Shown piece after piece: positions 49,261 to 59,010 of a DNA stretch of 64,000 nt. Source of the stretch: Petrosia ficiformis (Eukaryota; Porifera; Demospongiae; Haplosclerida; Petrosiidae); contig OX345636.1 of NCBI GenBank assembly GCA_947044365.1, forward strand, positions 59,461,537-59,525,536. Reading direction: 5' to 3'. A program made the position numbers and the translations under genes. Position 1 is the stretch's first letter; each line of letters begins with the position of its first letter. The notes below the pieces were generated by a model. The model was not told where the DNA came from. It made no database searches and was given only the letters and a program-made list of their open reading frames with translations.

Positions 49261-49685
49261 TTGACAAAAGATAAAAACACAGGCCTTTTAATTGTCAACA
49301 CTATCAAAATATTAGGGTCTATAGGCCATGGGTTACATCCTCATATACCTCTGAATGCCAGCAGGTTGGTATATCTGGTATATATACCACCAACTAGCCA
49401 TATGATATTTAGTTACTATGATTTAAAATCTGAATATTTGATGAGGTGTGTATGCAAAATATATACCTAACCACATCAAACGGGTTTCCATGGGAGCATA
49501 GTATGATTGAGGAAGTTGAACGCAGGATGAATGGTAAACAAGACACAAGTGTCACAGTAGAAAGTTGGAACAAAAGAATACCAGCCGTGTCTATGTATGA
49601 GAAGAAAATATCATGCAAAAAGTTACTTTTTGAAAACATCAGGCCTGATATTGCACAAGACATGACTTCAAAATCATGTTTATAG
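49261..49685 (+). CDS. Possible two-exon fragment, unknown product
   Basis: Exon 1 (about 49261-49445) ends at TGATGAG|GTGTGT. A 56-nt intron (49446-49501) ends GGGAGCATAG. Exon 2 (49502-49685) continues the same frame with MIEEVERRMNGKQDTSVTVE and ends in a stop. The exon 2/intron segment has a reverse-oriented, damaged copy at 51920-52090 and a partial one at 52850-52917, so it belongs to a repeated sequence, probably a mobile element. No family is recognised and no start codon is convincing. Confidence 0.3.
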
Positions 49686-49920
49686 GGAAACAAACCACAA
49701 AGTACACATATCACATTTATACACTGTTGGAAGCTTTTAACAGTTAAAAACTTAGCAGTTTCATTAATTAAAAAAGTTAACATATTGTATCTATAATTAT
49801 AATAATATACGTATACTTACAGTTGTTTGAATCCAGATGTAACCCTCTGCGTAAATACAGGTATAGTCAATATCACAATCACCCCATCTTTAATAAAACA
49901 AGGTATATAGAGAAAAAAGT

Positions 49921-50329
49921 ATCCCTATGACTGCTTTGTGGTGTCCATCATTCAGTAATCATGGCTAACTTTATGATGCCTGAAACACAACAGCCTATTA
50001 TAGTTATTATTTTGATTATCTACTCTGTTTACCTTTTAAAGAACCTTGTAGAACTTGTAGAATATATTTCAGGTAGAATAGCTAGCTATTAGTTCCAGTT
50101 TCTACGTAAACTACACAGCTTTCTTTCTGCTGGTCTGTAGAGCTTGATCGCGCGTTCTTTTACGCGCCACGCCCATTAATTGACCGAGCCCCCGGGAATG
50201 ATGTAACTTCCTTAACTACGTATACAACGCATACTCGCGTAGGTGACACAAGAATAATTTATAAATAATTATATATAATTATATAATTATATATATAGTT
50301 CGAACCCGTGGGAAAGCAATCATAGGGAT
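49921..50329 (-). mobile_element. MITE with TIR ATCCCTATGAYTGCTTT, copy 2
   Basis: The ends are ATCCCTATGACTGCTTT (49921-49937) and AAAGCAATCATAGGGAT (50313-50329), one mismatch in 17. The interior is the reverse complement of the 38723-39108 copy, including CTTGATCGCGCGTTCTTTTA. An AT-rich TATAATTATATA tract near 50250-50300 is specific to this copy. Confidence 0.85.
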
Positions 50330-50554
50330 GGCCCTACGGGCCATAAAAAAAAAACCTATATATATTATATACATAATATATACATTGTATACGTTTGCAA
50401 AGTGGGCGGCACCGCCAGACTACATTGTATTTGTACCACCCCCTTTCTACGTATATATACATAATTATCTTCAGTTTCGCCTAGCCTGGAGACCACGCCC
50501 TATTCCGCACGCAAAATGGTGTCTGGTGGTTTCAGTTCCGTTGACACAAATATT
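50330..50554. other. Short stretch, no gene recognised
   Basis: GC-richer than average, containing GGGCGGCACCGCC and GGAGACCACGCCCTATTCCG. No supported coding frame. Confidence 0.4.
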
Positions 50555-50626
50555 CCGTTCCGTAACAACACCCTTCATAATTATAATAGTACATAATTTT
50601 ATATGGAGGGTGTGGTTACGGAACGG
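50555..50626. repeat. Foldback with about 25-bp arms
   Basis: CCGTTCCGTAACAACACCC pairs with GGGTGTGGTTACGGAACGG with one mismatch, around an AT-rich loop. Confidence 0.85.
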
Positions 50627-50849
50627 GATCTGTATCAGCTCGATTACATATATAATCTATACGGTCACGTTATGAAAAGTTTTTTTAATTAACTTAAGCT
50701 TATTTATTAATTGTCACGTTATGAAGTAATAAGAACGAGGCAAATGGGCCTCGTCAATAGCTACAACAATAATTCTCTCAGTCCAAATTTTAGAAACAAG
50801 CATACTCCTCCAGCTTGCTGACAATATAACCTCTGGACTACCATAAACT

Positions 50850-50934
50850 TAGTCTCGCGGGCCACGACCTAATCCGAACGAGGTTACGAGGAAACGTTTC
50901 CTCGTAACCTCGATCTGATTAGGCTTGCGAGACA
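50850..50934. mobile_element. Mini foldback element with TAGTCTCGC end and target duplication
   Basis: TAGTCTCGCGGGCCACGACC to GGCTTGCGAGACA forms a near-complete hairpin centred on GAAACGTTTC (50891-50900). Identical ACCATAAACT flanks stand at 50840-50849 and 50935-50944, consistent with a target duplication of about 9-10 bp. The end motif recurs at about 51379, 53645 and, reversed, 56270. Confidence 0.75.
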
Positions 50935-51082
50935 ACCATAAACTATAAACTAGTGTTATGTGACCAGTACGAATTGCCTAATCACTTTCTGGTCTTGCTG
51001 CTCTTCACCAATGAATGTTGCATTGATCCCTTTCCTCTTCATCAGCACCATTTGATGCCGGCTTCATTATGGCAACAAGCGG

Positions 51083-51278
51083 AGATATTAGAAGGACTAT
51101 TGGAGATGTTCTCAGTCCAAGATACACAGATAACCAAGGCAATGATTGGTAAATCATAGATTTGCCGAAGCTAGTCGGTAGGTCCACCAGAACATCGCTA
51201 CCCAACAATACAGAACATATCGCTTCAGTCTGTTTCTTCTTTAGCAAATTTAGAGAAATCAGCAAATGTAGCATCCAT
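51083..51278 (-). pseudogene. RecQ-type DNA helicase fragment (N-terminal motifs)
   Basis: The minus strand encodes QTEAICSVLLGSDVLVDLP and then TSFGKSMIYQSLP (the Q-like motif and Walker A, motif I) and IVLLISPLVAIM (motif Ia) of superfamily 2 RecQ helicases. Walker A has Ser where Gly is usual (TSFGKS for TGxGKS). ATG at 51278 opens MDATFADFSKFAKEE in a frame that ends at TGA; one extra A near 51230-51236 separates it from the helicase frame. After motif Ia the similarity stops, so motifs II-VI are absent. This is a truncated, frameshifted copy. The family call is good; whether it came from a host gene or a mobile element cannot be told. Confidence 0.7.
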
Positions 51279-51369
51279 TTGCCAGAGTTTACACACTTAT
51301 TATAATTACTATTTTCATCACAAAATTTGTGGACAAAAACATGACCATGACTCTTAACTAGCGATAGCT

Positions 51370-51480
51370 GATACCAGGCCTAGTCTCGCCAGGCCAGCCC
51401 CTCACACGCTGTTAAGCGGGAAGGGCCTGGTATAGTATCGCAAGGCCAGCCACTCACATGCTACGCAAAGGAACATATCA
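51370..51480. repeat. Tandem pair of TAGTCTCGC-type element ends
   Basis: TAGTCTCGCCAGGCCAGCCCC is followed 55 bp later by TATCGCAAGGCCAGCCACTC; both continue with TCACACGCT or TCACATGCT. They match the end at 53645 (TAGTCTCGCAAGCCAGACTC). Confidence 0.6.
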
Positions 51481-51510
51481 ACAGCTATCATCAGACATCA
51501 CCGTGGATAG

Positions 51511-51699
51511 TTAATATCTGCTTTTATCACGTGATAGTTTGTAACCTGGTCGTCGGAGACTAGGACAATTATACAGCTGCAAACATTCTTGGGTTATCTC
51601 CTTTAATTTATAGATGGTGTCTGTGTGTTTGCCAAATAATTTTGGAAAGAGCCTCTGTTTCAGCACAGGATTTTCCGATGTGCACAATGGCGTACCCAC
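51511..51699 (-). CDS. Weak ORF, unknown
   Basis: 62 codons including LKQRLFPKLFGKHTDTIYKL, balanced composition, no recognised family, near other broken element sequences. It may be a transposon remnant. Confidence 0.2.
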   Translation of the reverse strand: MGTPLCTSENPVLKQRLFPKLFGKHTDTIYKLKEITQECLQLYNCPSLRRPGYKLSRDKSRY

Positions 51700-51795
51700 A
51701 TTTGTGAATTTTTTTCTTTTTTTTTTCTTTACTGCAATATTCTTAGTATAGAGTTTCTATAAATAAATAAATAATAAAATAAAACTTTAATAATT

Positions 51796-51849
51796 TTTGC
51801 ATTATAGCTCCATAGTTTTATTGACAGCTATAATGCAAACATATTACTC
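51796..51849. repeat. 14-bp perfect stem-loop
   Basis: TTTGCATTATAGCT (51796-51809) pairs exactly with AGCTATAATGCAAA (51836-51849) across a 26-nt loop. No U-run or gene end gives it a terminator role. Confidence 0.9.
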
Positions 51850-52022
51850 TTAATATTCTGTCATTACTACCACTTAACCCTTTGTTCGACTTACCTTAAA
51901 GTTTACGCCCATAATAACATAGACACGGCTGGTATTCTAGCTTTCCACTCTCACACTTGTGTCTTGTTTAGCATTCATCCTGCGTTGAACTTCCTCAATC
52001 ATATATATATATATATATACTA

Positions 52023-52917
52023 TGCTCCCATGGCAACAGTTTGATGTGGTTAGGTATATATATATTTTGCATACACACCTCTTCAAATTTTGAATCAAAG
52101 TAACTATTGCAACCAGGAGATGACACAGGCTACTGCCGAGCGACTATAAGTTCTCCTAACTACTCCAGCAGCTTTCACGACCAGAGACATCCAGAGCCAA
52201 CCTACTTGACCACTGACTCACAACAGACCTCCCCAACTGAGATTTTCAACTCATGCAAGGAGAATGCTCGGACAGCTCTGCAATGCAGAAAAGTCTGATG
52301 AACCCAAACAGAGCACAACCACTTCCTCACCCTGAGCTTACCTCCAAATGGTTTCACGATATATTGAACTCCCTCTTCAAAGCGATTTTCACCTTTTCCT
52401 CATGTTACTTGTCCACTATCAGTCTTGCATCAGCATTCAGCCTTGGATGGAGTCTACCATCTACTTGGGGGGTGCAATGCCAAACAACCCGAATCCCAAC
52501 AAGTACCTTCTCCCAGTTTCCTTGCTCTATGGGCCTCTCAACCTCTTAAGCACACCATTCCAAATTGACATTGCACTCAAACAGTACTAGTGAAGCAATG
52601 GACAGGGATAGTTAGACTCTCTAGACAATAATTCGCCGCTCAACAACTCAAAACCTGACAGAGCTAGTCCGAGCATTCTCCCTGCATGAGTTTAAAATCT
52701 CAGTTGGGGAGGTCTGTTGTGAGTCAGTGGTCAAGTAGGTTGGCTCTGGATGTCTCTGGTCGTGAAAGCTGCTGGAGTAGCTAGGAGAACTTATAGTCGC
52801 TCGGCAGTAGCCTGTGTCATCTCCTGGTTGCAATAGTTACTTTGATTCAAAATTTGAAGAGGTGTGTATGCAATATATATATATACCTAACCACATCAAA
52901 CTGTTGTCATGGGAGCA
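52023..52917. repeat. Inverted repeat with about 250-bp arms
   Basis: The left arm 52023-52272 and right arm about 52669-52917 are near-identical in reverse: CAACCAGGAGATGACACAGG, CTACTGCCGAGCGACTATAA and GCATACACACCTCTTCAAAT occur in both. The spacer is about 395 bp. The arms encode similar short frames (ending FNSCKENART and LNSCRENART). Confidence 0.9.
52348..52590 (+). CDS. ORF in the inverted-repeat spacer, unknown, possibly retroelement
   Basis: An 80-codon frame with YLGGAMPNNPNPNKYLLPVS near its C-terminal third, ending at a TAG. It is GC-richer than the surrounding DNA, as are its inverted arms, which suggests an inserted coding element. I do not recognise a family. Confidence 0.25.
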   Translation: MVSRYIELPLQSDFHLFLMLLVHYQSCISIQPWMESTIYLGGAMPNNPNPNKYLLPVSLLYGPLNLLSTPFQIDIALKQY

Positions 52918-53039
52918 TAACAACTCAAAACCTGACCGAGAAAAGCTCACCATCTTTGGGAAGCACAACACTGCCAAGCAGCAATTATTCCAAACGAACA
53001 ACATTCCAAATGACCCTCAGCTGAATGTCCCTGCCCAGG

Positions 53040-53275
53040 ATACCAGCGAGGTGCTATGTGTGTTTAACAATTTGATGACTCACTTAGTTCTTCAATTCGC
53101 AACACCATGTCACATTTTGCTATGGTCTTCATTGATGTGTGAGCCAAGGAATCCCCATTAGAAGTTGTTTTCGGTCACAGACTTCCATACTCTTTTCTCA
53201 CAAACATATTCACAAGCATACGGACCAAAAAATCAACCAAGGACAAAAGGTGAAATGCAAACAACCGGAACAGAA
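53040..53275 (+). pseudogene. Decayed integrase-like fragment
   Basis: The frame SSSIRNTMSHFAMVFIDV, then TGA, then AKESPLEVVFGHRLPYSF continues to TGA near 53253. The segment SPLEVVFGHRLP resembles the end of the catalytic core of retroelement integrases (TPxEVVFG). The in-frame TGA stands where Trp would fit. Upstream frames are broken. It may belong with the coding remnants at 52270-53040. Superfamily not assigned. Confidence 0.35.
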
Positions 53276-53303
53276 ACAACAATGATTCTTCAGCCCATAA
53301 CTT

Positions 53304-53460
53304 GAAAAGCTGGAGCTAGAATGTGACTGTGATGTTTGGATCCAGTGCTTGAGTTGTAGTAATTGTATTTAGTTTGAAAGACTGCCTCAATAGCAATAAC
53401 ATCAGTTATGTTTAGATGTGTCCATTTGTCAAACAGAACACTTCTCAAAGCCTGCATGGA
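53304..53460 (-). CDS. Possible internal exon, unknown
   Basis: On the minus strand, TGTTTCCATGCAG is a good acceptor, followed by ALRSVLFDKWTHLNITDVIA and SSTGSKHHSHILAPAFQ without stops. The composition looks coding. A consensus donor is lacking (CAA|GTTATG at best). Confidence 0.25.
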
Positions 53461-53644
53461 AACAGTAATCAAGACGTATAACTTCGAAGCTCCCAGAATT
53501 TTTTTTTTTGCGATAAATTAATTTTCATGAGGGGTATGGTCAATTATTGAAAGATTCGATCTGTCAGCTGAATCTCCTACTAAAGTCTTGAGAACACCTT
53601 TCAGATTCAGTGCATCAGTTCTTTTCCTAATGGACATGCTGGTT

Positions 53645-54222
53645 AGTCTCGCAAGCCAGACTCTCACACGCTACGCTGAGTTGTGACGCGGAACGTATGA
53701 AGTACTTGAGATAAAGACTGCAGAATTTAAATTAAAATGGGTCTGAGCAAGATTGTAGTAGAGACAGTGAAACTGTTGGGTATTCATAAGTTAAAAGTCA
53801 AGCAGATATAATTATGTATATGACAGATAGAAAGGTGTCTGGTCTTTGTAACAGTTAGATAACTTGTCTTGCTGTAAGTTTTCCTTCCTGTTTTGTCAAT
53901 ACATGTAATTATTCTGTTTCGCATTTGTAGCGAATAAAGACATTAGAATCTCTAAGTCTCACTGCTTAACTTTGCTAATATTTTCTTTATGTCGACACAG
54001 CTTGAATCATTTTAAGTTTCTTCTTCTACGCCGTCACTAGGTAGAATATCTTGAACGCTGACGGACTGAATATGCTAGTAGGTGGGGTCCACCCGGACCG
54101 AGATTTAGCCGGATCGATTTTTTGGTGATACCGGCGTTACAATTATCACACACTACTTATTTATCCTGGACAAGCGTCACAATTGACCAAATTCCCCTCT
54201 CGCGTTGCGTGGCTTGCGACAG
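53645..54222. mobile_element. Possible TAGTCTCGC-family element
   Basis: The left end is TAGTCTCGCAAGCCAGACTC. A candidate right end, GCGTTGCGTGGCTTGCGACA, is its imperfect reverse complement at about 54203-54222. The interior has no recognised ORF. The boundaries are tentative. Confidence 0.35.
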
Positions 54223-54888
54223 AATTTAATTATTGCGAAAAAAAAGGTGTGGTTTAAATTATTCCGTTTGAGCTGATCAGCCGGACGGCTTTCTACGGCC
54301 TTGCTTGTATTATTATGCCATATATATAATTTTAACATGCAAGTACCTCATTTGAACTATTAGTTATTCAGAAAATTGCTAATACACAGATACACGGAAA
54401 AAAAAGGCAAATATTGTTGGTCATTCATAAGTAAAGTTACAAACATTTTTCTGCCGGTGATTGCGATTGTGAATGACCTTTGGTACAAGTACCTACAGTA
54501 ACATTCCAACAGTTTGAATAAAACTGCTTAAGCAGGAGGATGATCATAATACTGCTCTCTCATTCTATATTAACTAATCTGAAATATTCAAATACTATCA
54601 TGTGAATTTCGCCCTTATGTTCAACATTATGGTTCAATGCTGGATGGACTACTGCTCAATTGGAAGTAAAGGTGTGAGCTTGTCCTTGGGATTACTAGTT
54701 CAGAAAACTGTTTGTCATTTACAAAACACTTGATCAAACTGTTGATCAGTTCTCATCTAAAAAAAAACCATACTACAATTCCCCAGGTTAGTGAAACTAT
54801 GGAACTATGTATGCTGTTGCTATGTGCAAACACTTGCTTGGATATTACTGTATCTTGCATTTGTCTAAGAATGTAATATTAATTAAAT
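54223..54888. other. AT-rich with a partial dispersed repeat
   Basis: GTTACAAACATTTTTC and GTGAATGACCTTTGGTACAA (54442-54490) match the 3' part of the repeat at 7070-7312 and 39520-39790. Nothing else recognised. Confidence 0.5.
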
Positions 54889-55083
54889 TTGGCGCGTATC
54901 AATGATTTAGCGTGGGCGTCTGGAACCGAGACTAAGTATCTATCTGCAGACTGCAGAGCGAGTGGTATAGAAACAATCAAGACGAGAATGGACTTGTGGG
55001 AGAAGCGGAAAGAGCTGGTGAGTGAAATCAAATGTGTTTTGACAGCATGTCAGCTAGCGGTCTCTAGGGGTGTTCCCAGTTAG
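54889..55083 (+). CDS. Weak candidate exon, unknown
   Basis: The frame LARINDLAWASGTETKYLSA continues to ...MDLWEKRKELVSEIK. A donor-like GAGCTG|GTGAGT at about 55020 would end an exon there. There is no in-frame ATG start before residue 34, so it would be internal. Balanced composition, GC-richer than its surroundings. Confidence 0.25.
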   Translation: MARINDLAWASGTETKYLSADCRASGIETIKTRMDLWEKRKELVSEIKCVLTACQLAVSRGVPS

Positions 55084-55515
55084 GCGAGTTTGCCCACAAA
55101 AATATATTTTAAGCCCATGCATCTTCTCCTATTTTACCTAAATGAGATTACACATTTGGAGCATTCAGAGTGCTCCTATAGTGCAATCATATAGTCCCGT
55201 AAACGCATGTACAGTTCTCAGTGTCTATCAGTTTTAAAGTAACAAAATTATTATTAAAATAGTTATACATGTAGTACAATAATAAATAAATATTATTTAA
55301 AATATTCAATAATTATTATAGATTACAGTAATTATTATAAAACATGGAATAAAGAAGATTTAACAATGTATTTAGTTACTATTCTAATTATAATAATTAT
55401 ACAATTATTATAATTTTAAAGCTTTTGTTAATACTAATAGAATATTATTATAAATAGTTCCATGCTAATGCAACAAGAATTACGGTTATATATTATTGTA
55501 TATATGAAATAATAA
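55084..55515. other. Very AT-rich, nothing recognised
   Basis: Runs of ATTATTATA and TTATAAT; no coding signal. Confidence 0.5.
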
Positions 55516-55517
55516 AT

Positions 55518-55675
55518 GAATTATTCAAAGTTTTTGTATCCAATTATTCAAAGTGCTGGTATCCAATTGTTCACACTTTGGTATCCGATTATGAGTTGGT
55601 ATCCAATTACCATATTCAAAGTGTTGTCACCCAATTATTCAAAGTGTTGGTAGTTTGGTATCCAATTATTGCTTT
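55518..55675. repeat. Degenerate minisatellite, TATCCAATTATTCAAAGTGTTGG
   Basis: TCCAATTATTCAAAGTG or close variants recur about seven times at irregular 20-35 bp spacing. Confidence 0.7.
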
Positions 55676-56563
55676 TGTAAAAGTATGAATAAATTTATCA
55701 TAATACCTTGTGCATTAATTTTCTTGTACTTTGCCACACAAGGAGGAATGTTGTCATTTGCAAACCAGTGGCGTTTCTAAACTTCTGAAGCAAGCAGGAT
55801 AATCAACGAGCAAATATGTTTTAAAATGATTCCGGCAAGTGGAAATTAAAAGCCAAGGTCAAGTACATCGCGATTGTGAGACGAGACTTGATGTATCGCG
55901 AAAGGAATATAATTGTACGTATAGGTCATACACCGAGTTTCTAATGCGCAATCAATCAGATTGCACAATGTCATGATACATGTCACATGTAGATGATTTT
56001 TAACAGACCCATTTGATGACATCACATTTAAAATATGGAACGGGATGCAACGATCGATAGATTTAGCATGGCATGGGCTATGATTCTTTGAAATCAAAAC
56101 AGAAGTAGGCTATTATGCTTTTTCTACATAACCAAGACATATTTGTATTATTACCCACTAGATTTGGAAATAGCTAGCTAGCCTGTTTTATTGCATTTGT
56201 ATCGTCATATGTGTAATTCTTTGAACAAAGTGATGTATATAGCATGCAAGGAGACCCTTCTCGTAGTAGGGGTCTGGCTTGTGAGACTGGATTGAACTTT
56301 TTGCGCATACACTAATTAACTATTTAAATTTCTAGGCATGAGGAAAGTATGCTCCAATATTCACCAATTATTCTATTCTGCCATGCCCTTATTTTAGACA
56401 AATTATTTCCTAATTTTACATTAAGTATGGTTTTAATAGGAAATTAGCCTCAGCATAAATTGCGAATAACAGGTCTACATGAATATAGTGGATGCATATT
56501 CATTGCCATTTGTGTATTCTTAGCCAAGGGGCTTGACATTAAATTAATACATGAGTATGCAAA
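55676..56563. other. AT-rich, possible reversed TAGTCTCGC end
   Basis: GTCTGGCTTGTGAGACTGG at about 56271 is the reverse of the family end near 53645. No supported gene. Confidence 0.45.
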
Positions 56564-58184
56564 ATGACCGAAGGTAGCTGGTATATAGCTGCATATGAAC
56601 ATTTCTTGAATAAATTCCATGGTGAGATTAATTTCCCAGATTTCTGCAGTCGTCGTGGATGGCTGAGGATGAGACTAGATGCTTTGGCGACACTCTTTAA
56701 GATGATGAAGAAAAGAGCTTTATTTTTGTCATCTTAAAAAAACCTGTACGAGGCCAGAAAACAGTTCTTTTTCAACTACCAAGTATCGTTCCTCCCTTGG
56801 AAGTACAGGTAATTTTTGGCTTATGTAGACAATTGGATGTTCTCCCCCATTATCATTAACTTATTTGACTTTATTTGAGGGATCTGTTTGTAGGATCGTT
56901 TGCTTGCTATGATTAGTACGTAGCTTTGGATTAATTTCCCACATGCTTTGCCATTGACTTGTCTCAAATAAAATGTTTCGTCTGTTCTACTTCTTTGGGC
57001 TGGTAATGTCTATATAATTTGATCTAGCTAACTAATAGATGACGTAACTAACATGCTAAGCCTACCCTGAATTTTTTAAACATTTTTTAGACCATGTCAC
57101 AACCACAACCACCTAAATTAAAATTATTACCCTTACATCCACATTTGTACAGAGAATAATTATGATGCAATATATATTTCCCGCCAAAAAAAATGGAGAA
57201 AAAGTAGCCGTTCTCATATGATTTGACTAGTGGTCAGGCACGGTAAGAAAAGAAAGCGCGCAGAAACATTTTTTTCTGCATAATTCATAATTATGATGCA
57301 TATAATTATGATGCGTTAACTTGGGTGGAGTCATAAATAATTATTGCTGAGTGGGCAAAGCGGGGAGACGAGAGCTGAGTGTAAGTAGTCACTCACATAT
57401 AATTATGATTATATTATATAACTACTGGCAATAAAGTTTTTTCAGAAAATGTTAGTCAGACACAGGCCTGACTATGGTTGTGCTGCACTAGTGTGCTCTT
57501 GGGACACCTACATCTATCATGACAATTAATAGTTAATTAGCTAAACATTTGGTAGCTATGTCCTTGCCTGCAGATGCATATCCACAGTACACTACTGATT
57601 CATGAAGTAGCTTGTTTTGCTCACAAAAAAACTAATATGGTCTATATACGTAATTATAATTATATATGTATTAATTATTATGTTTCCTAAAATCAACTGA
57701 AAGATCAAACTTTGCTACAGAATAGTTATTTGCTTTCATTGCTAAAGTGCAGTAGAAGAGAGCCAGGAGGTGTGAAAAGACAGCGTTAATTGTGTTGTGT
57801 GATGCAAGAGAGGACATGTTATGCTGATCAGAATGTGCTGTGTGTTATGTTTAATAACTTTCTTGGAGAAACACATGTTCTGTAGTTCAAAGTTTGACCT
57901 TTCATGATCAGTTGCTTTTGAAGAATGAATATATATAAGGGTATTTAATACTAAAATGAACCATTCATTACTCACATTTATAACTGCTTCCTATATTGTT
58001 CTTCCATTTACCCCACCTTTAATAATTTGTGAATAATTATTATTAGCTAATTGAATAAAATAGCAAATTGTATAAATTGACTTCTATACTATAGAATCGA
58101 AGCCTGAGGGAGGCTTATAGAAGAAAAGACTTGCCATCTGTGAAAGAAATCGTCCAGCATTTTTCAGATCTGAAATATGCTCAT
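56564..58184 (+). pseudogene. Two-exon gene fragment of unknown function, one frame break
   Basis: ATG at 56564 opens MTEGSWYIAAYEHFLNKFHG and continues through EINFPDFCSRRGWLRMRLDA to LATLF. At about 56692-56696 (CTTTAAGATG) one base appears missing. The shifted frame then reads DDEEKSFIFVILKKPVRGQ and ends LPSIVPPLEVQ at the donor ACAG|GTAATT (56808). Exon 2 (58095-58184, acceptor ACTATAG, donor CTCAT|GTAAGT) adds NRSLREAYRRKDLPSVKEIV and QHFSDLKYAH in phase 0, as the restored exon 1 requires. The consistency of frame and splice sites makes a real gene likely. I do not recognise the protein. There is no clear third exon. It may be intact if the indel is a sequencing error. Confidence 0.5.
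56809..58094. other. Intron of the unknown gene
   Basis: AT-rich sequence without other recognised features. Confidence 0.4.
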
Positions 58185-58313
58185 GTAAGTGCAAGAAATA
58201 ATGTTTTTTAGTCTGTGAAACTTTTGTGTCAGTGTTTGTTATTGAAATCTCAACACACTGAAGGTGATATTACTTGAAAACAGATTAATTCCATAGGAGT
58301 AGAACAAGGGAGA

Positions 58314-58620
58314 CCAGAGGGTCCCATGCCACCCAATATATTGACAGGGGAGCTAGCCCTACCAGTATTGTAGCTTTTATTAGGAAAATACTTAATGTCA
58401 ACTCGGATGCAGAGCTATGGACATACCTTGTAATCGACCACAAGATGGTCTGTATGTAATTCTCAATGTAATTCCCAATTCCATCCCACCTCCCATCATT
58501 TTCAAGTTCCTACTGCACTGATTACTCCAAATATCATACCAGTATTTTAGTAAAATTGATTGCCTAGCAGCTAGTGCTTCATGTAAGCAAAACAAGTACC
58601 ATCAGGATGGGACCCTCTCC
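58314..58620. mobile_element. Possible MITE with GAGGGTCCCAT ends
   Basis: GAGGGTCCCATGCC at about 58317 faces ATGGGACCCTCTCC at about 58607. The right end continues TACATGGTGAAGTAATA, matching TACATGGCAAAGTAATA next to the ACCCTCGCC end at 40685. Open frames on both strands lie inside and are not assigned. Confidence 0.45.
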
Positions 58621-58639
58621 TACATGGTGAAGTAATATT

Positions 58640-59010
58640 ACACATGTGAAACAAACGATAATTAAAATACACCAAAACATTATAATCATTATTTATGTTT
58701 CACTGCTCATTTGTGTGGGTCTGAGTCATATAATCATGACAAGGTTAACTTCAGAACATTTAATTTATGCATATAAAGTAATAAAAGTCAAGTACAGAGA
58801 GTCTGTTATAAACTGAAGTACAAGCTGCTATCAACTGAGCTGAATTCAAAATCTATTTTATTAAATACAAAAAGCACATGAAAAGCATGTGTATTTTATC
58901 TCTATAGTCTTACATTTTAGTCTGTGCTTTATCTCAAAAAAAAGAAAGTAAGGTCCTCAAATAGTGTCTTCCATTTTACCAAAAGAACTGTTAATAACAT
59001 TTCCTACTTA
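58640..59010. other. AT-rich, nothing recognised
   Basis: No coding, RNA or clear repeat feature. Confidence 0.5.

Noticed and set aside
38723..50329. A single 11.6-kb transposon bounded by the two inverted MITEs
   Set aside because: Each copy has its own pair of inverted ends, so two independent insertions are the simpler explanation.
50328..50675. 115-codon frame
   Set aside because: It spans the MITE end, AT runs and the foldback at 50555-50626; composition follows the DNA, not a protein.
51796..51849. Transcription terminator hairpin
   Set aside because: A perfect stem, but eukaryotic context, a 26-nt loop, no U run and no adjacent gene end.
58290..58600. Frames on both strands as further exons of the unknown gene
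   Set aside because: The acceptor phase does not fit exon 2, and the segment is bounded by inverted GAGGGTCCCAT ends that suggest a MITE.
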